From assembly GCA_963763305.1 (NCBI GenBank), contig CAVXNP010000001.1, positions 2,294,001 through 2,358,000 on the forward strand: a stretch of 64,000 bases of DNA. Direction: 5' to 3'. A program made the translations under genes and the position numbers. Origin of the DNA: CAVXNP01 sp963763305. Lineage in GTDB: Bacteria; Pseudomonadota; Gammaproteobacteria; Xanthomonadales; Rhodanobacteraceae. Within the stretch, counting starts at the first letter, position 1; every line of letters starts with the position of its first letter. Positions 1 to 8,935 of the stretch are shown in pieces. The notes beneath the pieces were generated by a model. That model had not been told where the DNA came from, did not search any database, and was given only the letters and a program-made list of their open reading frames with translations.

Positions 1-91
1 GATCGCGTGTACCACATCGATCGCGGCTACGAGAACATCGAGGAAAAGCTCGGCGTGCTCGGGCGCGAAGATCCGCCGCCTGCCGAACTGA
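1..91 (+). CDS. murA: UDP-N-acetylglucosamine 1-carboxyvinyltransferase, 3' end (partial, frameshifted)
   Basis: The window opens inside a gene. Its first 20 codons read DRVYHIDRGYENIEEKLGVL, which closely matches the C-terminal end of MurA (VDRIYHIDRGYERIEDKL in E. coli). MurA transfers enolpyruvate to UDP-GlcNAc in the first committed step of peptidoglycan synthesis, in the cytoplasm. After codon 20 the frame runs into an unrelated proline-rich tail and stops at 145-147. Dropping one G from the GGG at 61-63 restores GAKIRRLPN and a stop at 89-91, the normal end of the family. The break is therefore probably a one-base insertion in the sequence. Only about 30 codons are visible, so the rest of the protein cannot be judged. 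Confidence 0.75.
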   Translation, partial: IACTTSIAATRTSRKSSACSGAKIRRLPN

Positions 92-142
92 CAAGGTGGC
101 GCAAGGTGGGCGCAAGGTGGGCGCAGGGTGGGCGTAGGTGGG

Positions 143-369
143 CGTAGGGTGGGCTTCAGCCCACCATAACCAATAGAACGGAAAAGCCGAAAGCCGAAAG
201 CCGAAAGCCGCATGCCAAAAGCCGCAAGTCGCAAGCCACAAGCCACAAGCCAAAAGCCGCAAGCCCAAGCCGAAAGCCGAAAAGCCGCAAGCCGAAAAGC
301 CGCAAGCCGAAAAGCCGCAGAGCACAAGAGCGGCAAGCGAAGAGCTGGTGGGCTTAAGCCCACCCTACG
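143..369. repeat. Inverted pair of REP-like palindromes
   Basis: Two copies of a 23-base unit lie in opposite orientation at 143-165 and 347-369. Each contains an 18-base hairpin: GGTGGGCTTCAGCCCACC at 148-165 and the perfect palindrome GGTGGGCTTAAGCCCACC at 347-364. Shorter GGTGGGCG repeats precede the left copy. A third copy with one base changed lies at 33934-33956. The pair resembles a REP doublet; no RAYT transposase gene is in the window. Confidence 0.75.
182..320. repeat. Degenerate tandem array of AAGCCGC/AAGCCGA-type units
   Basis: About 140 bases consist of imperfect 6-9 base units built on AAAGCCG, AAGCCGC, AAGCCAC and AAGCCGA. Spacing is not constant and there are no unique spacers, so it is not a CRISPR array. 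It is bracketed by the two REP palindromes. Reading frames through it give only low-complexity S/R/K/A peptides. Confidence 0.7.
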
Positions 370-401
370 CCTGGCCGGCGGCTGGCCCTCGGATACCGCT
401 C

Positions 402-1127
402 TTACGGTTGGGGCGGGGCTGCGCTATCGGCGCTGGTCCGTACCAGCTGCATGGTCAGGTTGCCACCGTCGCGCTGGGCCAGTTTGACTGGCAGCAGGTA
501 GCGGCCCGGCACGTACCAGGCGCTGAAGTTCTTTGCCGCATCGATGCGGTCCACGCGGACCGCGCGGAAGGTCCCGGCAGGCACCGTGACCGTTTCCTTG
601 CCGCTGACCGCAAAGCGCTGGGTCTCCACGCGCTGGCGCACGGCGACCGGCAGGGCGATCTGCCGACTGCCATCACGCAACGCCACCCCGATGGCCAACG
701 CAGTGGTGTTGCGCTCGACCATGCCCGGGGCGGTCGGGTACCGCTCGACGCCCTTGCCCTCGTCCACGCTGACCTGATGCGCTTTCCAGTCGGCGCTCAA
801 ATGGCGCTGCTTGCGCTTGACCGCGGAATCGAAGCGGTAGTCGTAGCTGATCGCCTCGGGCAGGTCGCCGTTCCAGCGAAAGCGGGAAGTCTCGTCCAGC
901 TCGGCACCAAGCAGGGCGGCAAGGCCCCCGGTGCCCTGCATGTGCTTGTGGTAGACCCATTGACCGTCTCCGGCCCGTTCCAGGGTGACCTTGGCCTCGC
1001 CCAGCACCTGCCCGTGCTGGAGTACCTGGTAGGTGGCCTCGAACGGTACCGGCGGTGCCGCCGGAGCCGGTCCGGCCAGCGCGAGCGCCGGGACCAGCAA
1101 CGAAACAAGCAGGATTGGATTCTTCAT
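402..1127 (-). CDS. DUF3108 domain-containing secreted protein
   Basis: A 241-residue protein with an N-terminal signal peptide (hydrophobic LLVSLLVPALALA, then an AxA-type site near APAAPP), so it should be exported. The body (PFEATYQVLQHGQVLGEAKVTL, then SVDEGKGVERYP and ETVTVPAGTFRAVRV patterns) fits DUF3108, periplasmic beta-rich proteins of unknown function often encoded next to purN in this group. It follows purN on the same strand with a 53-base gap, so co-transcription with purMN is likely. The family match is from recognition only and no biochemical role is known. Confidence 0.8.
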   Translation of the reverse strand: MKNPILLVSLLVPALALAGPAPAAPPVPFEATYQVLQHGQVLGEAKVTLERAGDGQWVYHKHMQGTGGLAALLGAELDETSRFRWNGDLPEAISYDYRFDSAVKRKQRHLSADWKAHQVSVDEGKGVERYPTAPGMVERNTTALAIGVALRDGSRQIALPVAVRQRVETQRFAVSGKETVTVPAGTFRAVRVDRIDAAKNFSAWYVPGRYLLPVKLAQRDGGNLTMQLVRTSADSAAPPQP

Positions 1128-1180
1128 GCGACCAGTGTGGCCGGCGGCGCCTGAACAGTGCGTTCCCGGTCACCGGGACA

Positions 1181-1829
1181 TCAGCTATCCCACTGCAGCG
1201 GCGCGTGCAGGCATGCGCCGTCCAGCAGCACGCCGTGTGCCTCCCATTGCAGGCGCCCGGCCGCTATCAGGCCGACCACACGGGTCAGCAGGCGATGCTC
1301 CAGCGGCAGCAGCCGCTGCGCCAGTTGGTGTTCGTCCTCGCCAGCCTCGATGTGCAGCACGGTGCGGGCGATCACCGGGCCGCCGTCCAGTTCGGCGGTG
1401 ACGTAGTGGACGCTGGCGCCATGCTCGATGTCACCGGCCTGCAGCGCCCGGCGGTGCGTGTGCAGGCCGCGGGTACTTGGGCAGCAGCGAGGGGTGGATG
1501 TTGATGATCCGGCCGGGCCACGCGTGCAGCGCGTCGGCGTCGATGATCCGCATGAAGCCGGCCAGCACCAGCAACCGGGCACCGCTGGCGGCGATGCGAC
1601 CGAACAGGTCCAGGTCGTATTCGGCGCGGCTGGCGTAGCTGCGTGGATCCAGCGCCAGGGTAGGGATGCCGGCCGCTTCGGCCAGGCGCAGGGCGCCGGC
1701 CTGCGGCTTGTCGCTGGCCACCAGCACGATCTCCACCGGCAGCTCGCCACGGTCGCGCGCGGCGATCAACGCGGCCAGGTTGCTGCCGCGGCCGGAGGCC
1801 AGCACCGCGATGGGCAGGGGCGGGGGCAT
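1181..1829 (-). CDS. purN: Phosphoribosylglycinamide formyltransferase, apparent frameshift
   Basis: PurN transfers a formyl group from 10-formyl-THF to GAR in purine synthesis. The N-terminal part shows the family start IAVLASGRGSNLAAL and the catalytic-region motif IINIHPSLLPKYP. The frame then breaks near 1466-1473. One extra base in the run after the TAC-CCG codons shifts it, and the next frame carries GLHTHRRALQAGD, the conserved HG-type ASVHYVTAELDGGP segment and the C-terminus. Combined length is about 215 residues, normal for PurN. The ATG at 1829 is chosen because it begins MPPPLPIAVLASG, and it sits 19 bases after the purM stop. purM-purN order is the usual operon. The break is probably a sequence error. 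Confidence 0.88.
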
Positions 1830-1848
1830 GCCGGGTCGATCCAGCGGT

Positions 1849-2883
1849 TCAGCCGATGCGCACGCGCTCGCTGCCCTGGGCGGGCACCACCTGGCCGATG
1901 ACCGAACAGGCCAGGCCATGGCTGGCCAGCAGGGTGGAGGCTGCTTCGATGGACGCTTGCGGCAGGATCACCGTGAAGCCGACGCCGCAGTTGAAGGTGC
2001 GCCACATTTCCTCGCGCGCCACCTGGCCTTCGCGCATCAGCCAGTCGAACACCGGCGGCAGCACGATCGCGTCGGCGTCCAGCGCCAGGCCGAGCGTCTC
2101 GGGCACCACCCGGATAATGTTCTCCTTCAGCCCGCCACCGGTGATGTGCGCCATGCCGTGCACCTGCCCGCCGAGCTTTTCCAGCAGATCGAGCATCGGC
2201 TTGACGTAGATCGTGGTGGGCGCCATCAGGGCATCGGCCAGCGACACGCCGCCCAGGTCGAGCTCCAGCGGGCGACCGGCGCGATCGAGGATGCGCCGGA
2301 TCAGCGAGTAGCCGTTCGAATGCGGTCCGGACGAGGCCACGCCAAGCACCAGGTCGCCCGCCACGATGCCCTCGCCCGACAGCAGGCGGGATTTTTCCAC
2401 TGCGCCGACGGTGAAACCGGCCAGGTCGTACTCGCCCGGCGGATACATGTCGGGCATCTCGGCCGTTTCGCCACCGATCAGCGCGCAGCCGGCCAGTTCG
2501 CAACCACGGGCAATGCCGCCGACCACCGCCACCGTGGTATCCACGTCCAGCTTGCCGGTGGCGAAATAGTCCAGAAAGAACAGCGGTTCGGCACCTTGCA
2601 CCAGCACGTCGTTGACGCACATGCCGACCAGGTCGATGCCGATGGTGTCGTGCCGGCCCAGTTGCTGCGCCAGCTTCAGCTTGGTGCCCACGCCGTCGGT
2701 ACCGGAGACCAGCACCGGCTCGCGGTAGCGCCCGGACAGGTCGAACAGCGCGCCGAAGCCACCCAGGCCGCCCATCACCTCCGGGCGGAAGGTGCGCTTT
2801 ACCAGCGGCTTGATCCGCTCGACCACGGCATTGCCGGCATCGATATCCACGCCGGCGGCGCGATAGGTAAGGGCATCGGACAT
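1849..2883 (-). CDS. purM: Phosphoribosylformylglycinamidine cyclo-ligase (AIR synthetase)
   Basis: A 344-residue protein of the normal PurM length. It closes the imidazole ring of FGAM to give AIR using ATP, in the cytoplasm. Family motifs are clear: AGVDIDAGN near the start, the glycine-rich VSGTDGVGTKL around residues 60-70, IGIDLVGMCVNDVLVQGAEPLFFLDY, and ALIGGETAEMPDMY. The reading frame is intact. It is the first gene of a purM-purN-DUF3108 unit, divergent from the DUF2066 gene across about 135 bases that should hold both promoters. Confidence 0.96.
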   Translation of the reverse strand: MSDALTYRAAGVDIDAGNAVVERIKPLVKRTFRPEVMGGLGGFGALFDLSGRYREPVLVSGTDGVGTKLKLAQQLGRHDTIGIDLVGMCVNDVLVQGAEPLFFLDYFATGKLDVDTTVAVVGGIARGCELAGCALIGGETAEMPDMYPPGEYDLAGFTVGAVEKSRLLSGEGIVAGDLVLGVASSGPHSNGYSLIRRILDRAGRPLELDLGGVSLADALMAPTTIYVKPMLDLLEKLGGQVHGMAHITGGGLKENIIRVVPETLGLALDADAIVLPPVFDWLMREGQVAREEMWRTFNCGVGFTVILPQASIEAASTLLASHGLACSVIGQVVPAQGSERVRIG

Positions 2884-3018
2884 GGCGGGCTACCGGCTTG
2901 TAGAAACGCGCAAGTTTAGCAGCAAGTGGCCGGTCGGCAGCGTCAGGCGACCGCCGTGATGGACGCTGCTGGCGCGATTGGGCAGACTTCCCCTTCTTCA
3001 CAAGGGAAGGCCGATTCC

Positions 3019-4005
3019 ATGCGCCTGTCACGTTGGTTGTCCACCCTGTTGCTGCTTGGCCTGGGGCTGGCCACGTCATTGCACGCGCAGACCGGTGCGC
3101 CGTCCTCGCCCTACTCGGTAACGGTGCCGGTGGCCGATACCAGCGAAGCGCAGCGCGACGAGGCGTTCGCCCAGGCGCTGGGCCAGGTGCTGGCGCGGGT
3201 CGCCGGCGGCCAGGACCTGCGCAGCGCCACCGGCTACGCCGATGCCTTGAAACGCGCGCCGGGACTGGTCCAGCAATACCGGTATCAGCGCGCCGGCAAT
3301 GGCCTGGAATTGCAGGCGGCATTCGATCCCGGTGCCGTGCAGCGGCTGGTCGGCCAGCTTGGCGTGCCGCCTGCCGGGGTCAAGCCGCCCGTGCTGCTGG
3401 TGGTCCGTGGCCCGGATGGCGCCCTGCTCGGTCAGGCGGCATTGTCCGCGCTGGCGCGGCAAGCGGCGGTGCGCGGCTACCACGTGGTCTATCCCGATCC
3501 CGCCCGGCTGCCGGACCTGGACAGCCTGCAAGCGGCCGATCCATCCGCGCTCGCGGCAATCACCCGCCAATACCACACGGGCCTGATCCTGCTCGGCAAC
3601 CTGGGCGTGGCTTCGGCGGACTGGACCCTGCTGTCGGGTGGCCAGCCGCTGCACTGGATGAGCAACCGGGCTCCGGACGATGCGGCGCTGGCCGCCGCGG
3701 CCGACGCGATGATTGCCCGGGTGGGCCAGCAGTTGAACGTGATCGGCGCGCAATCGACCGAGTCCCTGTTGTGGGTGGCCCATGTGGATTCGGCGATGGA
3801 TTACGCCAATCTGCTGGCCACCCTGCGCAGCGAGCCCTCGGTGCGCGAGGTCGGCACCCTGGGCGCGCGCGACGACGGGATGCTGCTGCGCGTCAAGGCG
3901 GCGCTTCCGGCCAGTGCCCTGGCGGCGGCGCTGTCGGCAGGGGGGCACCTGATCCAGGGCCAGCCGCATGCCGGTGCCGACGCCAGCCTGCGCTGGCTGC
4001 ACTGA
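3019..4005 (+). CDS. DUF2066 domain-containing exported protein
   Basis: A 328-residue protein. The ATG at 3019 is preferred over an upstream in-frame start because it follows AAGGGAAGG at suitable spacing and opens a proper signal peptide (MRLSRWLSTLLLLGLGLATS, then LHAQ). The mature part begins with YSVTVPVADTSEAQRDEAFA, the opening pattern of DUF2066, proteins of unknown function commonly encoded beside purM in gammaproteobacteria. It is likely periplasmic or envelope-associated and is followed by the AI-2E permease gene after 64 bases. Function is unknown. Confidence 0.85.
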   Translation: MRLSRWLSTLLLLGLGLATSLHAQTGAPSSPYSVTVPVADTSEAQRDEAFAQALGQVLARVAGGQDLRSATGYADALKRAPGLVQQYRYQRAGNGLELQAAFDPGAVQRLVGQLGVPPAGVKPPVLLVVRGPDGALLGQAALSALARQAAVRGYHVVYPDPARLPDLDSLQAADPSALAAITRQYHTGLILLGNLGVASADWTLLSGGQPLHWMSNRAPDDAALAAAADAMIARVGQQLNVIGAQSTESLLWVAHVDSAMDYANLLATLRSEPSVREVGTLGARDDGMLLRVKAALPASALAAALSAGGHLIQGQPHAGADASLRWLH

Positions 4006-4069
4006 CCGCGGATGTTTCCGTCATCGCCCGGCGGCCTTGCCGTCCCGCTAACCACAACGAGTCGACGGC

Positions 4070-5233
4070 ATGACCACTGATCACTTCCGCCGCTGGCAGA
4101 TGCTGGCCATCGCGCTGGTGTTCGGCTACCTGGTGTGGCTGCTGGCACCGGTGCTGATGCCGTTCGTGATCGCCGCCATGCTGGCTTACCTGGGTGACCC
4201 GCTGGCCGATCGGCTGGAGCGCTTCGGGCTTGGACGGACCCTCGCGGTGAGCATCGTGTTCGTGGTGCTGAGCCTGCTGGTACTGGGCAGCCTCCTGCTG
4301 CTGGTGCCGCTGATCTCGCACCAGGTGGAGAACCTGGTGAACAACCTGCCGCGCTATGGCGACTGGGTGCAGCACACCGTCCTGCCCTGGCTGCAACTGA
4401 AGCTGCGTCTGGACCCGGACGTGTTCGACACCGACCGGCTGGTGCTCGCCGTGCGCGAACACGTCGGTTCGATCGGCAGCGTGGCCACCGTGGTCATCGG
4501 CCAGCTGTCGCGCTCGTCGCTGGGCGTGGTGATGTGGTTGACCAACCTGGTGCTGATCCCGGTGGTTGGGTTCTACCTGCTGCGCGACTGGGATCGCATG
4601 GTGGCCTACATCGACAGTGTCCTGCCGCGCTCGATCCAGCCCACCGTGGCCTACCTGGCGCACCAGTCGGACCTGGTGCTGGGCGCCTTCGTGCGCGGGC
4701 AGCTGCTGGTGATGCTGGCGCTGGGCGTGTTCTACGGGGCTGCGCTGAGCCTGGTCGGGCTGTCGGTCGGTCCGCTGATCGGCATGGTGGCGGGCCTGCT
4801 CAGTTTCGTGCCTTACCTGGGTTTCATGGTCGGCTTCGGCGCGGCGATCATCGCCGCGCTGGTGCAGTACGGGGACTGGAGCCACGTGTTGCTGGTCGGC
4901 GGGGTGTTCCTGGCCGGGCAACTGCTGGAGGGCTATGTGCTGGTGCCCAAGCTGGTCGGCGACAAGATCGGCCTGCACCCGGTGGCGGTGATCTTCGCGG
5001 TGCTGGCCGGCGGTTACCTGTTCGGTTTCCTTGGCGTGCTGCTGGCGCTGCCTGCCGCCTCGGTGATCATGGTCGTGCTGCGATACCTGTTCGAGCGGTA
5101 TCGCCTGAGCGAGCTTTACGGACGCACCGGTCCGGTTGACCCGGCGATCACTGACCCGATGCGCACCGGGCAGGCTGGCGCCGCGGTGGCAGCGCAGCCC
5201 TCCGAGCCTGATCGGGACGCGGCCGACCGATGA
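4070..5233 (+). CDS. AI-2E family transporter (PerM-like membrane protein)
   Basis: A 387-residue polytopic inner-membrane protein. Membrane segments are visible near the N-terminus (ALVFGYLVWLLAPVLMPFVI), around residues 60-85, 150-170 and in a C-terminal cluster. The family signature region LVPKLVGDKIGLHPVAVIFA is intact. The family includes the autoinducer-2 exporter TqsA but also Na+/H+ antiporter-like and unknown members, so the substrate is open. The final codons overlap the hda start by four bases (ATGA), showing tight coupling. The order DUF2066-AI-2E-hda next to purMN is conserved in related bacteria. Confidence 0.9.
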   Translation: MTTDHFRRWQMLAIALVFGYLVWLLAPVLMPFVIAAMLAYLGDPLADRLERFGLGRTLAVSIVFVVLSLLVLGSLLLLVPLISHQVENLVNNLPRYGDWVQHTVLPWLQLKLRLDPDVFDTDRLVLAVREHVGSIGSVATVVIGQLSRSSLGVVMWLTNLVLIPVVGFYLLRDWDRMVAYIDSVLPRSIQPTVAYLAHQSDLVLGAFVRGQLLVMLALGVFYGAALSLVGLSVGPLIGMVAGLLSFVPYLGFMVGFGAAIIAALVQYGDWSHVLLVGGVFLAGQLLEGYVLVPKLVGDKIGLHPVAVIFAVLAGGYLFGFLGVLLALPAASVIMVVLRYLFERYRLSELYGRTGPVDPAITDPMRTGQAGAAVAAQPSEPDRDAADR

Positions 5234-5925
5234 TCCCGCAGCTTCCGCTGGCCCTGCGCTGGCCGCGCCGGCAGCGCTTCGAACACTTCCACGCCGCAGC
5301 CAATGCGGCCGCCGTAGCCGCGGTGCAGGCCTTGGCCACCGACCCGCTCGCGCCCTGGGTATACCTGCAGGGGCCGCCCGGCAGCGGTCGCAGTCACCTG
5401 TTGCTGGCCGCCTGCCAGGCGGCCAGTGCCGTCGGCCGTCGCGTGCAGTACCTGCCGTTGGCGACCCTGGCCGACCCGGCCGGTACGCTGCGTGGCGTGG
5501 CGGGCAGCGAGCTGCTGGCGCTGGACGACCTTCACGCGATCGCCGGCCAGCGAGAGGCCGAGCATGCCCTGTTCGATCTCTACAATCGCGCCCGCGCGGA
5601 GGGGGCCTCGGTGCTGTTCGCCGCCGGGCAGGTACCGACCCTTCTGCAGCTGACCCTGCCTGACCTGCGTTCCCGCCTGGGCGCATGCACGCAATTCGCG
5701 CTCAAGCCGCTGGACGACGCCGAGCGCCGCCACGTGCTGCGCACCCAGGCCGCCTCACGCGGCATCGAGCTGGACCAGGCGGTGCTGGACTGGTTGTTCA
5801 CGCACCACGCCCGCGACCTGGGCACCTTGCTGGACCTGCTCGATCGCCTTGATCAGGCCTCGCTGGCAGCGAAGCGGCGGATCACGGTGCCGTTCCTGCG
5901 TGCCTTCCTGCGCGACGGCGGTTGA
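5230..5925 (+). CDS. hda: DnaA regulatory inactivator Hda
   Basis: A 231-residue AAA+ protein that, with the loaded beta clamp, stimulates ATP hydrolysis by DnaA to prevent over-initiation. Visible features are the N-terminal clamp-binding motif QLPLAL at residues 4-9, a Walker A region GPPGSGRSHLL near residue 44 in which Arg replaces Lys as is usual for Hda, Walker B LLALDDLHAI, and a sensor/lid region ending in the C-terminal helices. Length is typical (about 230). It overlaps the upstream permease gene by four bases and is the last gene of that unit. Confidence 0.93.
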   Translation: MIPQLPLALRWPRRQRFEHFHAAANAAAVAAVQALATDPLAPWVYLQGPPGSGRSHLLLAACQAASAVGRRVQYLPLATLADPAGTLRGVAGSELLALDDLHAIAGQREAEHALFDLYNRARAEGASVLFAAGQVPTLLQLTLPDLRSRLGACTQFALKPLDDAERRHVLRTQAASRGIELDQAVLDWLFTHHARDLGTLLDLLDRLDQASLAAKRRITVPFLRAFLRDGG

Positions 5926-6707
5926 GCCGGATAGTTGGTGCTACCGGTGGCCTGTCGCGGCATGGTCGCCAGGTGAGGCACATTTCCCGGCGAGCGTATG
6001 TCCGCATGGACGCGTGACGACAGCTGGTGCCCGGAATTTTCCTTGACACGGTCGTCGGCGTGATTTTCCGGATCTGGTCGCTGGGTATCGGCCTGGACAT
6101 CGCATCCGGTTCTGCGCTCGGCGCGACGAGGGCAAGACGCAGATAGGCGGGTCAGCCGGTGCCCGGTGCCGGTGCCCGGTGCGGACGAAGAAAGGCGTCT
6201 TCCGGACGCCTTTCTTCGTGCAGGGCTTCGAGCATTCAGGCCTTGAGAAGCGCGGGGCGGGGGCTGCTCGCGGTCCGGGGCTCCCGCGCTGCAGCCGTTT
6301 CGAATGGATGGCGTCGGCGGCGATAGAGGCCCCTCACGGAACGGTCCCGATCGGATGCGTGCAGCCAATCGTTCCGGGGTCGCTACGAACCTGGCGCTGC
6401 CGCGTTTGCATGGTCAAACGGATGATCGGCCACGGAGCGGGGACGTGGTCGACCGACCTGCTGCTCACCCGCACGCACGCGACTTTGCCCGTCTGCCGGG
6501 CAAACCCGATTGCTACCAGCCGGTATCAGGTGCCGGATCGACATGCCGTCTTGCGAATCTCTTCGCACCACACACGTGGAGTCATTTCTGTGTGTAGTTG
6601 TCGAGCCGGTCTGTACACGCAACGCCCACCGAAGCGAGGTCATCCTTTTGCTCGTGCGCATTGTGCCCTGCGAAACGAGGCACACACTTTCAAACAGGAG
6701 GTTAGCC
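5926..6707. other. Gene-free interval between hda and the metalloprotease gene
   Basis: About 780 bases hold no convincing protein-coding frame; the open frames have poor composition and no recognisable motif. The interval contains a strong terminator-like hairpin at 6185-6219, a short GGTGCCCGGTGCC direct repeat near 6160-6181, and an isolated TTGACA at 6043-6048 whose matching -10 is poor. The last 300 bases are less GC-rich and are the likely promoter/leader of the protease gene. Confidence 0.6.
6185..6219 (+). terminator. Strong hairpin, probable rho-independent terminator
   Basis: Two perfect 15-base arms (ACGAAGAAAGGCGTC and its complement) enclose the loop TTCCG. The stem is A-rich at its 5' side and T-rich at its 3' side, so it could work in both directions. 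It lies 260 bases after hda and 490 bases before the protease gene. Confidence 0.7.
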
Positions 6708-8912
6708 ATGTACCGCAAGCTGATGGCGGCAATGTTGTTGGCGTCCGGCGCGGTCTGCGCCGCGCCCGTGCAACCGTTCAATCTGACCGAGGGTGAGGCC
6801 GGATTCGTCAAGGGGCAGGATCATTACTACCCCGTGCGGATCGAACGCACCGCGCCACGGCTGGCGGTCACCGAAGGAGGCATGTGGTTGCCTCAGCCAG
6901 ACGGAGGCAGGGTCTTTGCCCGCTCGGTTCGCCTCATCGAGCAGGGCGACGGCATACAGACCTGGATCGGAAAGGTAGCTCTGCCGGGCGGCGAGCGCAG
7001 TGTGGTGCTTACCGTTGGCCCGGATGCGGCCTTTGGCTCGCTGTTGACCGCCGATGGCAAACCCTTCCGGCTCGTTACCCGCGCGGGCAAGACATATCTC
7101 GTCCAGGAAGATGCGGCTGCGGCGCGCCTCAGTGCAGGCTCCACGCTGTTGCATCCTCGGGGCGAGGACTATCGCGTGGCACCCAGCGAGCCACGGACCG
7201 GCTATGCCGCCCCGCAAACGCTGACCAAACAATCACTGACCACCGCAGCTGCCGCCTCGTCTGCGACGGTCGACGTCCTGCTGGGTTACACGCCGGGGAT
7301 GCTGAGCCGGCTCGGGTCGACCTCGGCGGTGGTTACGCGGCTCAACTATCTCGTTGCATTGGCAAACCAGGCCTACGCCGACAGCAAGGTAAACCATCGT
7401 ATCCGGCTGGTCGGCACCATGGCGGTGGACTACTCCGATACCGGTCCCAACAGCCAGGTCCTCGATGACCTGACCAACGCCTCGCCCAGCGGTCCGCTGG
7501 CCGCGCTTCGCGCACGGCGTACGGCGGTCGGAGCGGACCTGGTGAGTCTGATCCGCCCATACTCCGATGCAGGCCAGGGAGGCTTTTGCGGCCTGGCTTA
7601 CTTGATAGGCGCGGGCGAAACGCCCATCACCGCGCAATCGGCAGCCTACGGGTATTCGACCCTGGGTGACGGCGCGGACCCTGGCAGCGGTGCCCACTGC
7701 CAGGACAACAACCTGGCCCATGAGTTGGGGCACAACATGGGGCTGGCGCACGACAAGGCCAATGCACCGCAGCCGGGCGCCTTCAGCTATGCGTACGGGT
7801 GGCGTCGAACCCTGGACTCCGGGAGCTTCTCGACCATCATGGCCTATTCAACCGGCGGGCAGGAGCGGTTGCCTTACTTCGCCAACCCGGATATCACCTT
7901 GTGCAACGGCAACCGGTGCGGTGATCCGACCACCGCCAACCAGGCCCTGGCACTCAACCAGACCATGCCGGAGGTGGCGTCCTTCATGGTCGCCGGCCAC
8001 CCGGCAGTTGACATCAACAACGACGGGCAGGCCGACATCCTGCTGCAGAGCGACGCGGCCTATACGTCGCTTATGGAAACGAGCGACTTCCGCCCAGCGA
8101 CCAAGACCCACGCCGTTACCGCCGGCTACCGCATCGCTGCCACCGGCGACCTGAACGGCGATGGGCGGACCGATCTGGTCTGGACCAACGCTGCCGGGAC
8201 CGTGTATTTCTGGCTCGGGGCGGGTAACGACTCCTATACCTCGCAACGAGGCCCTGATGCCGACCCCGGTGCGCATCTGGTAGGCACGGGGGATCTGGAT
8301 GGGGACGGCGACGCAGACCTGCTGTGGTTCGACTCGAGCACAAGCCAGTTCAGCTACTGGCTGATGGATGGCGCGACCGTGGCGACAACCCGAAGCTATG
8401 CGATCACGCCCGGCTATACCATCGCTGCGATTGGCGATTTCAACGGGGACGCGCGCGCGGATATCGCCTGGACCAGCGCGGCTCGTGATCTGTACATCTG
8501 GAGCAGCACCCAGGCGGGCGGCTTCAGCAGCAAGCGTTCCTTGAGCTATCCGGCAGGGTGGCGGGTGGTTGGCAGCGGCGACATGAACGGCGACCAGCGG
8601 GCTGACCTGGTGTGGCTCAATGACGCCGGTCATCAGTTCGCCTACTGGCTGATGGATGGAAGCACGCGCGTCGGCTACAGGGTCATATCGGTTGCACCGG
8701 GCTACAGCATCGCAGCGATCGACCGGTTCTCCGGCAACACGGACGGCATCCTCTGGACCAGCGCCGCCCGCGACATGTATGTCTGGGCGAACAATGGCAG
8801 CGGTGGCTTCACTTCAAGGAAGATTGCGGCTTATCCCGATGGAAACGGGGGATATCTGGACAACTATCCGTCCGGCTGGAGCGTGGTTTCCAACCTGCCG
8901 GCCAACCCCTAG
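6708..8912 (+). CDS. Secreted zinc metalloprotease (reprolysin-like) with C-terminal VCBS/FG-GAP-like repeats
   Basis: A 734-residue exported protein. The ATG at 6708 is chosen because AGGAGG at 6696-6701 precedes it at ideal spacing and the product starts with a signal peptide (MYRKLMAAMLLASGAVCAAP). The catalytic domain carries the metzincin zinc motif HELGHNMGLAHD at residues 338-349 and a Met-turn TIMAY about 40 residues later. The zinc ligands would be H338, H342 and H348. From about residue 434 the chain contains repeated D-x-N-x-D-G-x-A-D units (DINNDGQADILLQSD, DLNGDGRTDLVW, DLDGDGDADLLW, DFNGDARADIAW, DMNGDQRADLVW), calcium-binding VCBS/FG-GAP-like blades. It is monocistronic, ends at a terminator, and probably acts outside the cell on proteins. 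Its substrate is unknown. Confidence 0.85.
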   Translation: MYRKLMAAMLLASGAVCAAPVQPFNLTEGEAGFVKGQDHYYPVRIERTAPRLAVTEGGMWLPQPDGGRVFARSVRLIEQGDGIQTWIGKVALPGGERSVVLTVGPDAAFGSLLTADGKPFRLVTRAGKTYLVQEDAAAARLSAGSTLLHPRGEDYRVAPSEPRTGYAAPQTLTKQSLTTAAAASSATVDVLLGYTPGMLSRLGSTSAVVTRLNYLVALANQAYADSKVNHRIRLVGTMAVDYSDTGPNSQVLDDLTNASPSGPLAALRARRTAVGADLVSLIRPYSDAGQGGFCGLAYLIGAGETPITAQSAAYGYSTLGDGADPGSGAHCQDNNLAHELGHNMGLAHDKANAPQPGAFSYAYGWRRTLDSGSFSTIMAYSTGGQERLPYFANPDITLCNGNRCGDPTTANQALALNQTMPEVASFMVAGHPAVDINNDGQADILLQSDAAYTSLMETSDFRPATKTHAVTAGYRIAATGDLNGDGRTDLVWTNAAGTVYFWLGAGNDSYTSQRGPDADPGAHLVGTGDLDGDGDADLLWFDSSTSQFSYWLMDGATVATTRSYAITPGYTIAAIGDFNGDARADIAWTSAARDLYIWSSTQAGGFSSKRSLSYPAGWRVVGSGDMNGDQRADLVWLNDAGHQFAYWLMDGSTRVGYRVISVAPGYSIAAIDRFSGNTDGILWTSAARDMYVWANNGSGGFTSRKIAAYPDGNGGYLDNYPSGWSVVSNLPANP

Positions 8913-8935
8913 GCTCATCGCGATCGGCAGGACAC

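Noticed and set aside
182..320. Possible CRISPR array
   Set aside because: Repeats are only 6-9 bases, irregular and without unique spacers; no cas genes are nearby. It is a degenerate tandem repeat.
5853..6368. A minus-strand 171-residue frame in the hda-protease gap
   Set aside because: It overlaps the hda end and the strong hairpin, has no ribosome-binding site and is low-complexity Arg/Ser/Pro.
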